In this document: positions 51,109 to 60,777 of the stretch, piece by piece
Layout of the letters: each line of letters opens with the position of its first letter
Numbering within the stretch: the first letter of the stretch is position 1
The notes under the pieces: model-generated
Database searches by the model: none
What the model was told of the DNA's origin: nothing
What the model saw: the letters and a program-made list of their open reading frames with translations, nothing else
NCBI RefSeq assembly: GCF_000721265.1
Contig: NZ_JOFZ01000003.1
Location: forward strand, 248,001-312,000
DNA length: 64,000 nt
Direction: 5' to 3'
From: Streptomyces sp. NRRL F-5126
GTDB taxonomy: Bacteria > Actinomycetota > Actinomycetes > Streptomycetales > Streptomycetaceae
Made by a program: the position numbers and the translations under genes

Positions 51109-51649
51109 GAGTGAGCTCCACCAGTTTGACGACGGTGTTCCAGTTGCGGCTGGTGGCGACCGTGCCCGCGGGCAGGGCGCGCTTGTCCAGCGCCTGGGCG
51201 AGCGGGGACCTGCCGACACCGTCCGGCGCGTACAGGTACAGCGCCCGGTCCCCGAGCCGGAACTCCTCCGGCAGGAAGGCGGCGGCGTCGATCCCGTCGA
51301 GGCGCTCGGGCCCCACCGGCCGTGAGTAGTAGGTGACGTGCAGCTGACGCCCCTCAAGGGATCCCGCGTCGAACGGGCAGGCGTCCATGACGCGTTTCAG
51401 GTAGGGGGCGTCCCGCACGAGGCACTCGGTCGCGAACCCGAACCGGTCGAGCAGCGCGTCCTCGATCTCCGCGCGGAGCCCGTCGTCGTCCCCGGGCGGC
51501 GCGGCGAAGACGGCGTTGCCGCTCTGCAGATACGTGCGCACGGCCTCGTAGCCGAGCCCGCCGAGAACCTCGCGCAGCTCGGCCATGGGTACCTTCCTGC
51601 GGCCCCCGACGTTGATTCCGCGCAGGAGAGCGGCGTACATCACGGTCAT
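51101..51649 (-). CDS. DUF1697 protein
   Basis: A 182-residue protein with the DUF1697 signature at the N-terminus (MYAALLRGINVGGRRKVPMAELREVLGGLGYEAV; split: LLRGINVGG, PMAELREVL) and ending with SRNWNTVVKLVELTHA. The family has an unknown function; the strong GINVGG motif and the RNWNT end are conserved. It starts with ATG at 51649 and overlaps the NTF2-like gene. It is divergent from the APH-fold gene. Confidence 0.88.
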   Translation of the reverse strand: MTVMYAALLRGINVGGRRKVPMAELREVLGGLGYEAVRTYLQSGNAVFAAPPGDDDGLRAEIEDALLDRFGFATECLVRDAPYLKRVMDACPFDAGSLEGRQLHVTYYSRPVGPERLDGIDAAAFLPEEFRLGDRALYLYAPDGVGRSPLAQALDKRALPAGTVATSRNWNTVVKLVELTHA

Positions 51650-51766
51650 GGCTCCACGATAGGTGGGCGGTACCGTCCGTGGCGCCAGGCGCGAGCGGTG
51701 CCCGGGGAGACGGGATGAGAGGCTTGCGGGTCGAAGGACGTTCCGTCGGGCGCAGGTGAGCGAGTG

Positions 51767-52642
51767 ATGATCCCCATGAACGAGGCCAGGGCCCGGGAGG
51801 TCCTGGCGGCGGCCGGCCTGCCGGGCGGCGCGGAGCTGGTCGCGCTCGGCGAGAACGCGGTCTTCCGCACGGGCGGTCTCGTCGTCAAGGTGGGCAGGGA
51901 CGCTGCGCAGGCGCCTGAGCTGCTGGAGCGGGCGGAGCGCGAGGTCGCGCTCGCCGCATGGCTCGCGGACGCGGGGGTGCCGGCCGTCCGCGCGGCACAG
52001 GGGCATGCCCGTGCCGTGCTCGGTCATCCGGTGACGCTCTGGCACCGCCTGCCGGACGCCACGCGCCCCGCGGTCCCGGCGGACCTGGCGCCGCTGCTGC
52101 GGCAGGTGCACGCGCTGACGCCGCCGGACGGCCCGGCGCTCCGCCGCCGTGAACTGCTGGGCGGCGTGGAGCGCTGGCTGCGGCTCGCGGGCGACGCGAT
52201 CGAGCCCGCGGACGCCGCCTACCTGCGCGCCAGGCGTGACGGCTTCGCCGCGCAGGCCGCGGACCTCACCCCGCACCTGCCGCCGGGACCCATCCACGGC
52301 GACGCGCTGCCGCGCAACGTGCACGTGACGGCGGAAGGTCCGGTCCTCGTCGACCTGGAGACCTTCTCCAGCGACCTGCGCGAGCACGACCTCGTCGTCC
52401 TCGCGCTCTCCCGCGACCGCTACGGGCTCGACCCCGCAGCGTACGACGCGTTCACCGCCGCCTACGGGTGGGACGTGCGCGAGTGGGACGGCTGCGCGGT
52501 GCTGCGCGGCGCGCGGGAGACCGCGAGCTGCGCATGGGTGGCGCAGCACGCCCCGGCGAACCCCGCGGCGCTGCGCGAGTTCGAGCGCCGCGTCGCCTCC
52601 CTGCGCGCCGGCGACGCGGCCGTCCGCTGGTACCCGTTCTGA
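51767..52642 (+). CDS. APH-fold phosphotransferase
   Basis: A 291-residue protein of the aminoglycoside/choline phosphotransferase fold. The N-lobe has ENAVFRTGGLVVKVGRD, with the ATP-binding Lys in VVKVG. The C-lobe has PIHGDALPRNVHV (the Brenner loop, catalytic Asp) and LVDLETFSSDLREHDL (metal loop, where the usual D-x-D reads D-L-E). Substrate unknown; I would not call it a resistance gene. ATG at 51767 has AGGTGAG upstream; GTG at 51764 and ATG at 51776 are alternatives. Confidence 0.85.
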   Translation: MIPMNEARAREVLAAAGLPGGAELVALGENAVFRTGGLVVKVGRDAAQAPELLERAEREVALAAWLADAGVPAVRAAQGHARAVLGHPVTLWHRLPDATRPAVPADLAPLLRQVHALTPPDGPALRRRELLGGVERWLRLAGDAIEPADAAYLRARRDGFAAQAADLTPHLPPGPIHGDALPRNVHVTAEGPVLVDLETFSSDLREHDLVVLALSRDRYGLDPAAYDAFTAAYGWDVREWDGCAVLRGARETASCAWVAQHAPANPAALREFERRVASLRAGDAAVRWYPF

Positions 52643-52819
52643 CGCACGAGCGCCCTCGACCGCGGTCGCTGAGCCCGCCGGGCCCCGGCCCTTGGAGCAC
52701 GCAGGCCACTGCTGCGCCACAGCAGGGCCCGTGCGGGCCGGCAATGTCCGCACGGAAACGCCCTCGGCCGCAGTTCGCGGCTGCGCGGCGGCCGGCTTCG
52801 CGGCGCGGGCCGGCGACCC

Positions 52820-53539
52820 TCAGCGCGGCGCGCCTTCGCCGCGCGTCGCGTGGAGCGCGCGCAGGGGCCAGTCGCGGTCGATGACCGCGTCCGCGTTGCC
52901 CTTTCGCCGCAGGAAGCCCTCGAAGTCCTCGGCCCACTCCGCGTACCAGGCGACCTGACGCCCGTGCAGCTCCTCTGCCGACAGGGCCGACACCTTCGCG
53001 TGCCGTGCGGCTATCGCCGTCGCCACACGGACCGCCGCCAGCGCGTCGGCCGCGGCCTGGTGCGCGCCGTCGAGCACCACCCCGTACTCGCCGCAGACGG
53101 CCTCCAGCGTGCGTTTGCCGCGGCGGTAGCGGTCGACGGCGCGGTCGATGGTGTAGGGGTCGATCACCGGGCCGATCGGGCCGAGCGGCGGCAGGCCGTG
53201 CCGTCCGAGCTCCGCGCTCAGCAGCGTCAGGTCGAACGGCGCGTTGTACGCCACCACCGGGACGCCCCGCGCCCAGTATCCGCGCAAGGCCGCCGCCACC
53301 TCGGCGGCCACCTCGGGCGCCGGCCTCCCCTCGGCGGCGGCCCGTGCGGTGGAGATGCCGTGCACCGCCGATGCCTGAGCCGGGATCAGCACGCCGGGGT
53401 CGGCGAGCCAGGTGCGCCCGCCCACCACCTCGCCGTCCGCGACCTCCACCACCGCCGCCGTCACGATCCGTGCCTCCAGCGGCTCGGTGCCCGTCGTCTC
53501 CAGGTCGAACCCGGCCAGCGTTCCCCCGTGCCACGTCAT
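52820..53539 (-). CDS. DnaQ-like 3'-5' exonuclease (DEDD)
   Basis: A 239-residue exonuclease domain protein: AGFDLETTGTEPLEARIVTAAVV (Exo I, Asp-x-Glu), VVAYNAPFDLTLL (Exo II) and GAHQAAADALAAVRV (Exo III, His...Asp). It removes nucleotides from DNA or RNA ends; the length and composition fit the stand-alone epsilon-like proteins of actinomycetes. The ATG at 53539 was chosen because the sequence before it is not conserved-looking. The C-terminus is rich in Trp, Arg and Asp. It lies alone between convergent and divergent neighbours. Confidence 0.88.
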   Translation of the reverse strand: MTWHGGTLAGFDLETTGTEPLEARIVTAAVVEVADGEVVGGRTWLADPGVLIPAQASAVHGISTARAAAEGRPAPEVAAEVAAALRGYWARGVPVVAYNAPFDLTLLSAELGRHGLPPLGPIGPVIDPYTIDRAVDRYRRGKRTLEAVCGEYGVVLDGAHQAAADALAAVRVATAIAARHAKVSALSAEELHGRQVAWYAEWAEDFEGFLRRKGNADAVIDRDWPLRALHATRGEGAPR

Positions 53540-53667
53540 GCTGACTCCCCCTCGCCGCGCTGCCGCGGCGCCTTGTCGGTTCGCGTCGATCACGCGGGGC
53601 CGCGGTGCCGTCCCCGCCCACTCACACCCTCGCACGCGGCACTGACATCACCCGCGGCGGCGGCCGT

Positions 53668-54912
53668 TCAGGACACCGGGCGGGAGTCCGCCCATACCGT
53701 CTCGAACTCCTCGCGGTACACCTCGAACAGGCCGTACTCGGCGTCGCGGCCCGGGCGCACGACCTCTCGTCCGCCGCCGCGCAGCACCAGCACCGGTGTC
53801 TCCATGCCGCGGGCTGTGCGCAGGTACGACTGGACGACGGCGAGTCCGCCGGGGCCGTCGCCGTCGACCAGGTACGCGGTGAACCGGGGAGTCTCGTCGA
53901 AGACGTGGATCTCGAAGGCGCCGGGGTCGTGCAGCTTCGACCTGACGCGCCGCATGTGCAGGATGTTCATCTCCACGGAACGGCTCAGTTCGCCCTTGCG
54001 CAGGCCCAGCTCACGCTCGCGCCGCTTGACGGCGCTGCTGGCCGGGTTGAGGAACAGCAGCCGCACCCGGCAGCCCGCCTCCGCGAGCCTGATCAGCCGC
54101 CGCCCGGAGAAGCCCTGCACGAGCAGGTTGAGCCCGATGCCGATCGCGTCCAGGCGGCGCGCCGCGCCGAACAGGTCCTCGGCGGGGAACTCGCGCTGCA
54201 GCCTGACCCGGTCGGCGTGGACGCGGACCACGTCCGCGTACCGGTCGCCCACCAGGTCCTCGACGGCGTCGGCCGGCAGCCGGTCCCCCGCGGGCGCCGC
54301 ACCACGGCCCGTCCCGCCGAGCATCGCGAGCAGCCGGGCCGAGGCGCGCTCCGCCTGCGCGAGCACCGTCTGGGACAGCGCGCGGCCCCGCGAGACGACG
54401 TTGCGCGCGACCTCCAGCTCGTCCAGGACGAGCTCCAGGTCGCGCCGGTCGTCGACGTACGGCTCGAAGCACGGCCAGTGCTGCACGATCAGCTCGCGCA
54501 GTTGAGGGAGCGTGAGGAAGCTGAGGACGTTGTCGTCGGACGGGTCGAGCACGTATCCCTTGCGCCGCGAGACCTCGCGCACCGCGGCGGCGCGCTGCAC
54601 CCACTCCTGCCCGGCGGGGCCGGCGGCTGCGATCACCCAGTCCTCGCCGTGGTGCGGTTCGTAGACGGGCCTGAGCACGGCGGCCACCACGGCGCGCGTG
54701 CGCTGCTCGACCAGATTCAGCCAGATGTACGCACGGCCGGCGAGCTGCGCGCGCGTACGGGCCTCGGCCCAGGCCTCCGCGTCCCAGTCCAGCTCCGCGC
54801 CGATCTCCATCGGGCGCGCGACGGACACCGCGCCCGGCGGGATGTCGCCCGCCACCCGCTCGTGACCTGGGTCCCCTGGGGGTAGCTCAAGACCTCCCGA
54901 GCTCACCCGCAC
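53668..54912 (-). CDS. SAV2148-type HEPN-domain protein
   Basis: A 414-residue protein matching what is annotated as SAV2148 family in Streptomyces. The region around RPVYEPH (about 82-88) fits the R-x4-6-H form of HEPN ribonuclease-like domains. The C-terminal half (CRVRLLFLNPASSAVKRRERELGLRKG, FEIHVFDETPRFTAYLVDG, YGLFEVYREEFETVW) has a phospholipase-D-like or transcription-regulator-like look. Its role is not established. GTG at 54912 has AAGGGG upstream. Divergent from glgX. Confidence 0.85.
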   Translation of the reverse strand: MRVSSGGLELPPGDPGHERVAGDIPPGAVSVARPMEIGAELDWDAEAWAEARTRAQLAGRAYIWLNLVEQRTRAVVAAVLRPVYEPHHGEDWVIAAAGPAGQEWVQRAAAVREVSRRKGYVLDPSDDNVLSFLTLPQLRELIVQHWPCFEPYVDDRRDLELVLDELEVARNVVSRGRALSQTVLAQAERASARLLAMLGGTGRGAAPAGDRLPADAVEDLVGDRYADVVRVHADRVRLQREFPAEDLFGAARRLDAIGIGLNLLVQGFSGRRLIRLAEAGCRVRLLFLNPASSAVKRRERELGLRKGELSRSVEMNILHMRRVRSKLHDPGAFEIHVFDETPRFTAYLVDGDGPGGLAVVQSYLRTARGMETPVLVLRGGGREVVRPGRDAEYGLFEVYREEFETVWADSRPVS

Positions 54913-55120
54913 ACCGCCCCTTCCCCGCTCTCCGCGGGCCTTTCAGTGATCAAGGAAGATTACTCCGACGATCGCGGACGGCGCACGGGGAAGGAGCGTC
55001 TCGTTTCCCAACTCCCTCATTCGTGGCCGATGTTCCCCGTTCTCCGGCCGACCGATCCGCCCACAACGGCACCTTTTGCGCCACTTGCGAGCGATTGAGC
55101 GGGTCCCTTCACCGCGGCGT

Positions 55121-55135
55121 TCCCGTATAACGGGA
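55121..55135. promoter_or_regulatory. Palindrome over a -10-like box upstream of glgX
   Basis: TCCCGT (55121-55126), ATA, ACGGGA (55130-55135): perfect 6-bp arms. TATAAC, a good -10 sequence, lies inside it (55126-55131). A regulator bound here would cover the promoter. A -35 at standard spacing is not obvious, so the promoter may use an activator or an alternative sigma factor. Confidence 0.4.
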
Positions 55136-55138
55136 CCT

Positions 55139-55189
55139 CCACCGGGAACGGTGGTGCTAGGCACCGACCCGACTTTCGGGGAAGATCGG
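55139..55189 (+). promoter_or_regulatory. Three overlapping hairpins in the glgX leader
   Basis: A: CCACCG (55139-55144), GGAA tetraloop, CGGTGG (55149-55154). B: GGTGC (55153-55157), TAG, GCACC (55161-55165). C: CCGACCCGA (55164-55172), CTT, TCGGG (55176-55180) with TCGG (55186-55189) closing the outer stem. B shares bases with A and C, so it excludes both. This is a switch-like leader 48 nt before the glgX start; I do not recognise a known riboswitch. The rest of 54913-55236 holds no gene. Confidence 0.4.
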
Positions 55190-55236
55190 CGTTAAGTGAC
55201 CCGTACCACCCGGATCAGAATGGAAGAGACTCGTCT

Positions 55237-57387
55237 ATGCAGGTCTGGCCGGGACAGATGTATCCCCTCGGCGCCACGTACGACGGCGCGGGCACGAACT
55301 TCGCGGTCTACTCGGAGGCCGCCGACCGGATCGAGTTGTGCCTCCTGCACGACGACGGCTCCGAGACGGCGGTCGAGCTGCGCGAGACCGACGCGTTCGT
55401 GCGCCACGCGTACCTGCCCGGAGTCATGCCGGGCCAGCGCTACGGGTTCCGCGTGCACGGACCGTACGCCCCCGAGAGGGGGCAGCGCTGCAACTCGGCG
55501 AAGCTGCTGCTCGACCCGTACGCGCGCGCGATCAGCGGCGCCATCGAGTGGGGCGAGGAGGTGTACGGCTACCACTTCGGCAAGCCGGACTCGCGCAACG
55601 ACATGGACTCGGCCCCGCACACGATGTCCTCGGTGGTCGTCAACCCGTACTTCGACTGGGGCGGCGACCGCCCGCCCCGTACCGACTACCACCGCACGGT
55701 GATCTACGAGGCACACGTCAAGGGCCTGACGATGCTGCACCCGGCGCTGCCGGACGAGTTGCGCGGCACGTACGCGGGCCTCGCGCACCCCGCGGTGATC
55801 GAGCACCTGACGGAGCTCGGGGTGACGGCCCTGGAGATGATGCCCGTACACCAGTTCGTCAACGACCACCGGCTGTCCGACGCGGGGCTCGCCAACTACT
55901 GGGGCTACAACACCATCGGCTTCTTCGCCCCGCACAACGCCTACGCCTCCTGGGGCGACCGCGGTGAGCAGGTGCTGGAGTTCAAGCAGGCGGTGAAGGC
56001 GCTGCACGAGGCCGGGATCGAGGTGATCCTCGACGTGGTCTACAACCACACGGCGGAGGGCAACCACCTCGGCCCCACGCTCTCCTTCCGCGGCCTGGAC
56101 AACCCGCAGTACTACCGGCTGACGGACGACCCCCGCTACTACATGGACACGACCGGCACCGGCAACTCGCTGCTGATGCGCTCGCCGCACGTGCTCCAGC
56201 TGATCATGGACTCGCTGCGCTACTGGGTCACGGAGATGCACGTCGACGGCTTCCGCTTCGACCTCGCCGCGACCCTGGCCCGCCAGTTCCACGAGGTGGA
56301 CAGGCTGTCGTCGTTCTTCGACCTCGTCCAGCAGGACCCGGTGGTCAGCCAGGTCAAGCTGATCGCCGAGCCCTGGGACGTCGGCGAGGGCGGCTACCAG
56401 GTGGGCAACTTCCCGCCGCTGTGGACCGAGTGGAACGGCAAGTACCGCGACACCGTGCGCGACCTGTGGCGCGGCGAGCCGCGCACGCTGGCGGAGTTCG
56501 CGTCCCGGCTGACAGGCTCGTCCGACCTCTACCAGGACGACGGCCGCAGGCCGCTCGCCTCGATCAACTTCACGACCTGCCACGACGGCTTCACACTGCA
56601 CGACCTCGTCGCGTACAACGACAAGCACAACGATGCCAATGGCGAGGACAACAGGGACGGCGAGGGCTACAACCGCTCCTGGAACTGCGGCGCCGAGGGC
56701 GACACCGGCGACGCGGGCATCCTGGAGCTGCGCCGCCGCCAGATGCGCAACTTCATCGCGACGCTGCTGCTCTCGCAGGGCGTGCCCATGCTGAGCCACG
56801 GCGACGAGTTCGCCCGCACGCAGGGCGGTAACAACAACGCCTACTGCCAGGACAACGAGATCTCCTGGGTGCGCTGGCCCGATCCCGGCGGAAAGGCGGA
56901 GGACGGTTCGCAGAAGGAGGCGGGCGACGGCGAGTCCATGCTCGAGTTCACCCGTGCCATGGTCTGGCTGCGCCGCGACCACCCGGTGTTCCGGCGGCGC
57001 CGCTTCTTCCACGGCCGTCCGGTTCAGGGCACGCACGACGAGCTCTCGGACATCTCGTGGTTCACCCCCGAGGGTGACGAGATGGAGCAGCAGGACTGGC
57101 AGGCGGCGAGCGCGTCGGCGATGACGGTGTTCCTCAACGGGCACGCCATCTCCGAGCCGGGGCCGCGCGGCGAGCGGATCGCGGACGACTCGTTCCTGCT
57201 GATGTTCAACGCGAGCCCCGGCGACCTGGAGTTCCTGCTGCCCGTCAACCACGGCAGGCAGTGGCAGGTCGTAGTGGACACCTCGCGGCCCGACGGGGTG
57301 CCGCACGGACAGGGCCCGAAGGCGGACGGCGGCGACAGGATCACGGTGATGTCCCGGTCCATGACGGTCCTGATGCGCCCGGCCTGA
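55237..57387 (+). CDS. glgX: Glycogen debranching enzyme GlgX
   Basis: A 716-residue GH13 enzyme that cuts alpha-1,6 branches of phosphorylase-trimmed glycogen. An N-terminal CBM48 region (FAVYSEAADRIELCLLHDDGSE) precedes the barrel. Catalytic residues are Asp in DGFRFDLA (about 339), Glu in LIAEPWDVG (about 379) and the HD of TTCHDGFTLHD (about 448). GDEFARTQGGNNNAYCQDN is the GlgX-specific loop. The starting point of a glycogen-to-trehalose route completed by TreY and TreZ downstream. ATG at 55237 with GGAAGAG upstream. Confidence 0.95.
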   Translation: MQVWPGQMYPLGATYDGAGTNFAVYSEAADRIELCLLHDDGSETAVELRETDAFVRHAYLPGVMPGQRYGFRVHGPYAPERGQRCNSAKLLLDPYARAISGAIEWGEEVYGYHFGKPDSRNDMDSAPHTMSSVVVNPYFDWGGDRPPRTDYHRTVIYEAHVKGLTMLHPALPDELRGTYAGLAHPAVIEHLTELGVTALEMMPVHQFVNDHRLSDAGLANYWGYNTIGFFAPHNAYASWGDRGEQVLEFKQAVKALHEAGIEVILDVVYNHTAEGNHLGPTLSFRGLDNPQYYRLTDDPRYYMDTTGTGNSLLMRSPHVLQLIMDSLRYWVTEMHVDGFRFDLAATLARQFHEVDRLSSFFDLVQQDPVVSQVKLIAEPWDVGEGGYQVGNFPPLWTEWNGKYRDTVRDLWRGEPRTLAEFASRLTGSSDLYQDDGRRPLASINFTTCHDGFTLHDLVAYNDKHNDANGEDNRDGEGYNRSWNCGAEGDTGDAGILELRRRQMRNFIATLLLSQGVPMLSHGDEFARTQGGNNNAYCQDNEISWVRWPDPGGKAEDGSQKEAGDGESMLEFTRAMVWLRRDHPVFRRRRFFHGRPVQGTHDELSDISWFTPEGDEMEQQDWQAASASAMTVFLNGHAISEPGPRGERIADDSFLLMFNASPGDLEFLLPVNHGRQWQVVVDTSRPDGVPHGQGPKADGGDRITVMSRSMTVLMRPA

Positions 57388-57482
57388 CCTGCGGGCGGGC
57401 GCGCGGCGGCCGGAAGCTGCCGGTGGGCTGCCGGGGCGGAAACCCGGTTGCCGCCGGCCCCGGCGGGTGCTGGGGTACGGGC

Positions 57483-58292
57483 ATGGACGACGACGGGATA
57501 CTGGCGCTCTTCGACCGGCAGATGCGGCGGGACGCCGCGCCCGACTCCGCCGGCGAGCGCGTGGAGCGTGCGGGCCGTGTCGTGCGGCACAGCGGCGGCA
57601 CGGACGACTGGAACGGGGTGCTCTGGTCAGACCTGGACGCGGCGTCGGCCGACGCGGCGATCGCGGCCGAGATCGCGCACTTCACAGCCGCCGGCCACGC
57701 CTTCGAATGGAAGCTCTACGGCCACGACACGCCGCACGACCTGGGCGTCCGTCTCGCTGCCGCCGGGTTCGTGGCGGAGCCCGTGGAGACGCTGATGCTC
57801 GCGGAGACCGCGCGGATCGTGGCCTCCACCGCGGACGCGCGGCCGCCGGAGGGGGTGCGCCTCGTGCCGGTGACGGACGCGGCGGGCGTGGCGCTGATGG
57901 CCCAGGTGCACGACGAGGTGTTCGGACCGGGCAGCTCCTCCTTCCGCGACCGGCTCGCCCGGCAGCTCGCCGAGGCGCCGGGGACGGTCGACGCCGTGGT
58001 GGCCGTCGCGGGCAGCACGCCGGTCTGCGCGGCTCGCGCGGAGCTGCCGCCGGGCAAGGAGTTCGCGAGCCTGTGGGGCGGCGGCACGCTGCCGCGCTGG
58101 CGTGGCCGCGGGCTGTACCGCGCGCTGGTGGCCAGGCGTGCGAGGCTCGCACAGCAGAGCGGCCACCGGTTCCTCCAGGTGGACGCGAGCGACGAGAGCC
58201 GCCCCATCCTTGAGCGGCTCGGGTTCGCCGCCCTGACCACGACGACGCCGTACGTGTACGACCGCACCCCCGGCCGCCAGGCCCGCCCGTGA
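57483..58292 (+). CDS. GNAT-family acetyltransferase between glgX and treY
   Basis: A 269-residue protein. The C-terminal 130 residues are a GNAT fold: LWGGGTLPRWRGRGLYRALVARRARLAQ carries the acetyl-CoA loop RGRGLY, then FLQVDASDESRPILERLGFAALTTTTPYVY. The N-terminal half is a poorly conserved, GNAT-like domain. It lies 95 bp after glgX and 28 bp before treY, so it is probably in their transcript. Its relation to sugar metabolism is unclear. Confidence 0.82.
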   Translation: MDDDGILALFDRQMRRDAAPDSAGERVERAGRVVRHSGGTDDWNGVLWSDLDAASADAAIAAEIAHFTAAGHAFEWKLYGHDTPHDLGVRLAAAGFVAEPVETLMLAETARIVASTADARPPEGVRLVPVTDAAGVALMAQVHDEVFGPGSSSFRDRLARQLAEAPGTVDAVVAVAGSTPVCAARAELPPGKEFASLWGGGTLPRWRGRGLYRALVARRARLAQQSGHRFLQVDASDESRPILERLGFAALTTTTPYVYDRTPGRQARP

Positions 58293-58320
58293 CACGAATC
58301 GCGCCGCACGGGGTACGTAG

Positions 58321-60699
58321 GTGTCCATGACGCCCTCCTCGACGTACCGGCTCCAGCTCCAGCCGGACTTCCCCTTCTCCGCGGCCGAGAAGGCGGTGCC
58401 CTACCTGGCCGCGCTCGGCATCTCGCACCTGCACCTGTCGCCGGTGCTCGAGGCGGTGCCGGGGTCCACGCACGGCTACGACGTCGTCGACCACACGTCG
58501 GTGCGGGCCGAGCTCGGCGGCGAGGAGGGGCTGCGCCAACTTGCGCGGCGGGCGCGCGAGCACGGCCTGGGCATCGTGCTGGACATCGTGCCGAACCACA
58601 TGGCGATGTCGCCGCGGTACAACCCGGTGCTGCGCGAGGTGCTGCGCGACGGTGCCGGCTCCCCTTACGCACGCTGGTTCGACATCGACTGGGCTGCGGG
58701 TGGCGGCAAGGTGCTGCTGCCGGTGCTGCCCGGGCCGGTCGGCGGCGAACTCGCGCATCTGCGCGTCGAGGGCGCTGAGCTGTGCCACGGCGAGCAGCGC
58801 TTCCCGCTCGCGCCGGGCACGGAGGGCCTGCCCCTGCCGGAGCTGCTCGACGCTCAGCACTACCGGCTCGCGTGGTGGCGGCTCGCCCGCACGGAGCTGA
58901 ACTACCGGCGGTTCTTCACCATCTCGGACCTGATCGGGGTCAGGGTCGAGGATCCCGAGGTGTTCGCGGCGAGCCACGCGAAGATCCTCGAACTGGTGCG
59001 GGACGGCGTGGTGGACGGCCTCAGGGTCGACCACCCGGACGGGCTCGCCGACCCAGGGCAGTACCTGCTGCGGCTGAACGAGGCGACGGGCGGCTGCTGG
59101 ACCGTCGTCGAGAAGATCCTCACCGGCGACGAGCGGCTGCCCGCCGGGTGGGCGGTGGCCGGCACGACCGGGTACGACGCGCTGCGCCGCGTCGACGGGC
59201 TGTTCACCGACGCGGCGGGCGCGCAGGCCCTTCAGCGCCGGTTCCGTGAGGTGGTGACGGTCGCGGACGACCGCGGCGGGCGCTGGGAGCCCACCGTGCG
59301 CAGGGCCGCCTACAAGGTGCTGCTGCACGAGCTGGCCGCGGAGACCGCGTTCCTGGTGCGCACGGCGAGCCGGATCTGCGCGGCGGACCCCGCCCTGCGC
59401 GACCGCGCGCCGTGGGCGCTGGAGACGGCGATCAGGGAGCTCCTGGTGCGGGTGCCGCTCTACCGCCCGTACGCCGTGCCGGGCGGCCCCCGCACCCGGG
59501 AGGCGGTGGCCGCGGTGTCCGAGGAGGCGGCGCGCGAGGCGAAGGCCGCCTTCACGGTTCCCGAGGAGGCCGCGGCGGTCGACGTCGTGCGGGAGCTGGC
59601 GCTCGGCGGGCTCGGCACCGGCCCCGACGAGGTGGCGTTCTGCGCCCGGTTCGCGCAGACGGCGTCGGCGCTGCGCGCCAAGTCCGTGGAGGACACGGCG
59701 TTCTACCGGTTCCTGCCGCTGCTCTCCGCGAACGAGGTGGGCGGCGACCCGTCGGCGCCCACCGTCGAGCCCGGCGCGTTCCACGCGTTCTGCGAGCGGC
59801 TCGCCCGCGACTGGCCCGCCACGGGCACCGTGCTGACCACGCACGACACGAAGCGCAGCGCGGACGTACGCGCCGGCATCGCGGTCCTCACGCAGTGCCC
59901 GAAGTGGTGGAACGACCTGCTGGCGCAGGTCTCGGGTGTCGTCGCGCCGGACGCTCAGGTGGCCTGGCAGGCGTGGCAGACGGCGGTGGGGTTCACCCCC
60001 TCGGGCGACGCGCCCGACGTGGACGCGGTGCTCGCGGCCGCGCCGGACGGCACGCGGATGGAGGGGGCGCTGCTGAAGTCCGTGCGGGAGGCGGGCCTGC
60101 GCACGAGCTGGACGGAGGGCGATGCGCGCTTCGAGCGCGCGGTGCAGGACTTCGTCGCGGCGGGGCCCGCGGGCCCGGCGCGCCGCACGGTCGCGCACTT
60201 CACGCGCGCGCTCGAGCCGTACGTGCGGGCGGGGGCACTGGGCGCGGCGCTCGTGCACCTGACCATGCCGGGCGTGCCGGATCTGTACCAGGGCACGGAG
60301 CGCGACTACTTCGCGCTCGTCGACCCGGACAACAGGGCCCGCTTCAGGCCGGGGCCGCCGGACGAGAAGACGGTCGTGACGACGGCCGCGCTGCGCCTGC
60401 GGCGCGAACGTCCGGCCGCCTTCGGCGAGTCGGGCACGTACGCGCGCCTCGACACGCTGGGCCCCGCCGCAGCCCACTGCGTGGCGTTCTGCCGCACCGG
60501 CGAGGTGGTCACGGCGGTGACCCGTCTGCCGCTGCGCCTCGCGGAGGCGGGCGGCTGGCGCGACACGGCCCTGCTGCTGCCGCCCGGACGGTGGCGCGAC
60601 GTACTGGCGGCACCCGCACGCGTGTACGAGGAGGGCGCGGTGGAACTGGCGACCCTCTTCCAGGACCGCCCGGTGGCGCTGCTGGCCCGCGAGCCCTGA
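58321..60699 (+). CDS. treY: Malto-oligosyltrehalose synthase
   Basis: A 792-residue GH13 enzyme that turns the reducing-end glucose of a maltodextrin into a trehalose unit. Family marks: TPSSTYRLQLQPDFPF at the start, SPVLEAVPGSTHGYDVVD, and the catalytic trio Asp in DGLRVDHPDG (about 237), Glu in VEKIL (about 263) and HD in THDTKRS (about 507). KSVEDTAFYRFLPLL is specific to TreY. GTG at 58321 has GGGG seven bases upstream; ATG at 58327 is nearly as likely. Confidence 0.94.
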   Translation: MSMTPSSTYRLQLQPDFPFSAAEKAVPYLAALGISHLHLSPVLEAVPGSTHGYDVVDHTSVRAELGGEEGLRQLARRAREHGLGIVLDIVPNHMAMSPRYNPVLREVLRDGAGSPYARWFDIDWAAGGGKVLLPVLPGPVGGELAHLRVEGAELCHGEQRFPLAPGTEGLPLPELLDAQHYRLAWWRLARTELNYRRFFTISDLIGVRVEDPEVFAASHAKILELVRDGVVDGLRVDHPDGLADPGQYLLRLNEATGGCWTVVEKILTGDERLPAGWAVAGTTGYDALRRVDGLFTDAAGAQALQRRFREVVTVADDRGGRWEPTVRRAAYKVLLHELAAETAFLVRTASRICAADPALRDRAPWALETAIRELLVRVPLYRPYAVPGGPRTREAVAAVSEEAAREAKAAFTVPEEAAAVDVVRELALGGLGTGPDEVAFCARFAQTASALRAKSVEDTAFYRFLPLLSANEVGGDPSAPTVEPGAFHAFCERLARDWPATGTVLTTHDTKRSADVRAGIAVLTQCPKWWNDLLAQVSGVVAPDAQVAWQAWQTAVGFTPSGDAPDVDAVLAAAPDGTRMEGALLKSVREAGLRTSWTEGDARFERAVQDFVAAGPAGPARRTVAHFTRALEPYVRAGALGAALVHLTMPGVPDLYQGTERDYFALVDPDNRARFRPGPPDEKTVVTTAALRLRRERPAAFGESGTYARLDTLGPAAAHCVAFCRTGEVVTAVTRLPLRLAEAGGWRDTALLLPPGRWRDVLAAPARVYEEGAVELATLFQDRPVALLAREP

Positions 60700-60777
60700 C
60701 CGCCGGGCGGACGGCCCGCCACATGCCGGAAGTCCCCTTCCGCGCCCTGCCGGACGGCCCCGCTCGACCGCGTGGCC

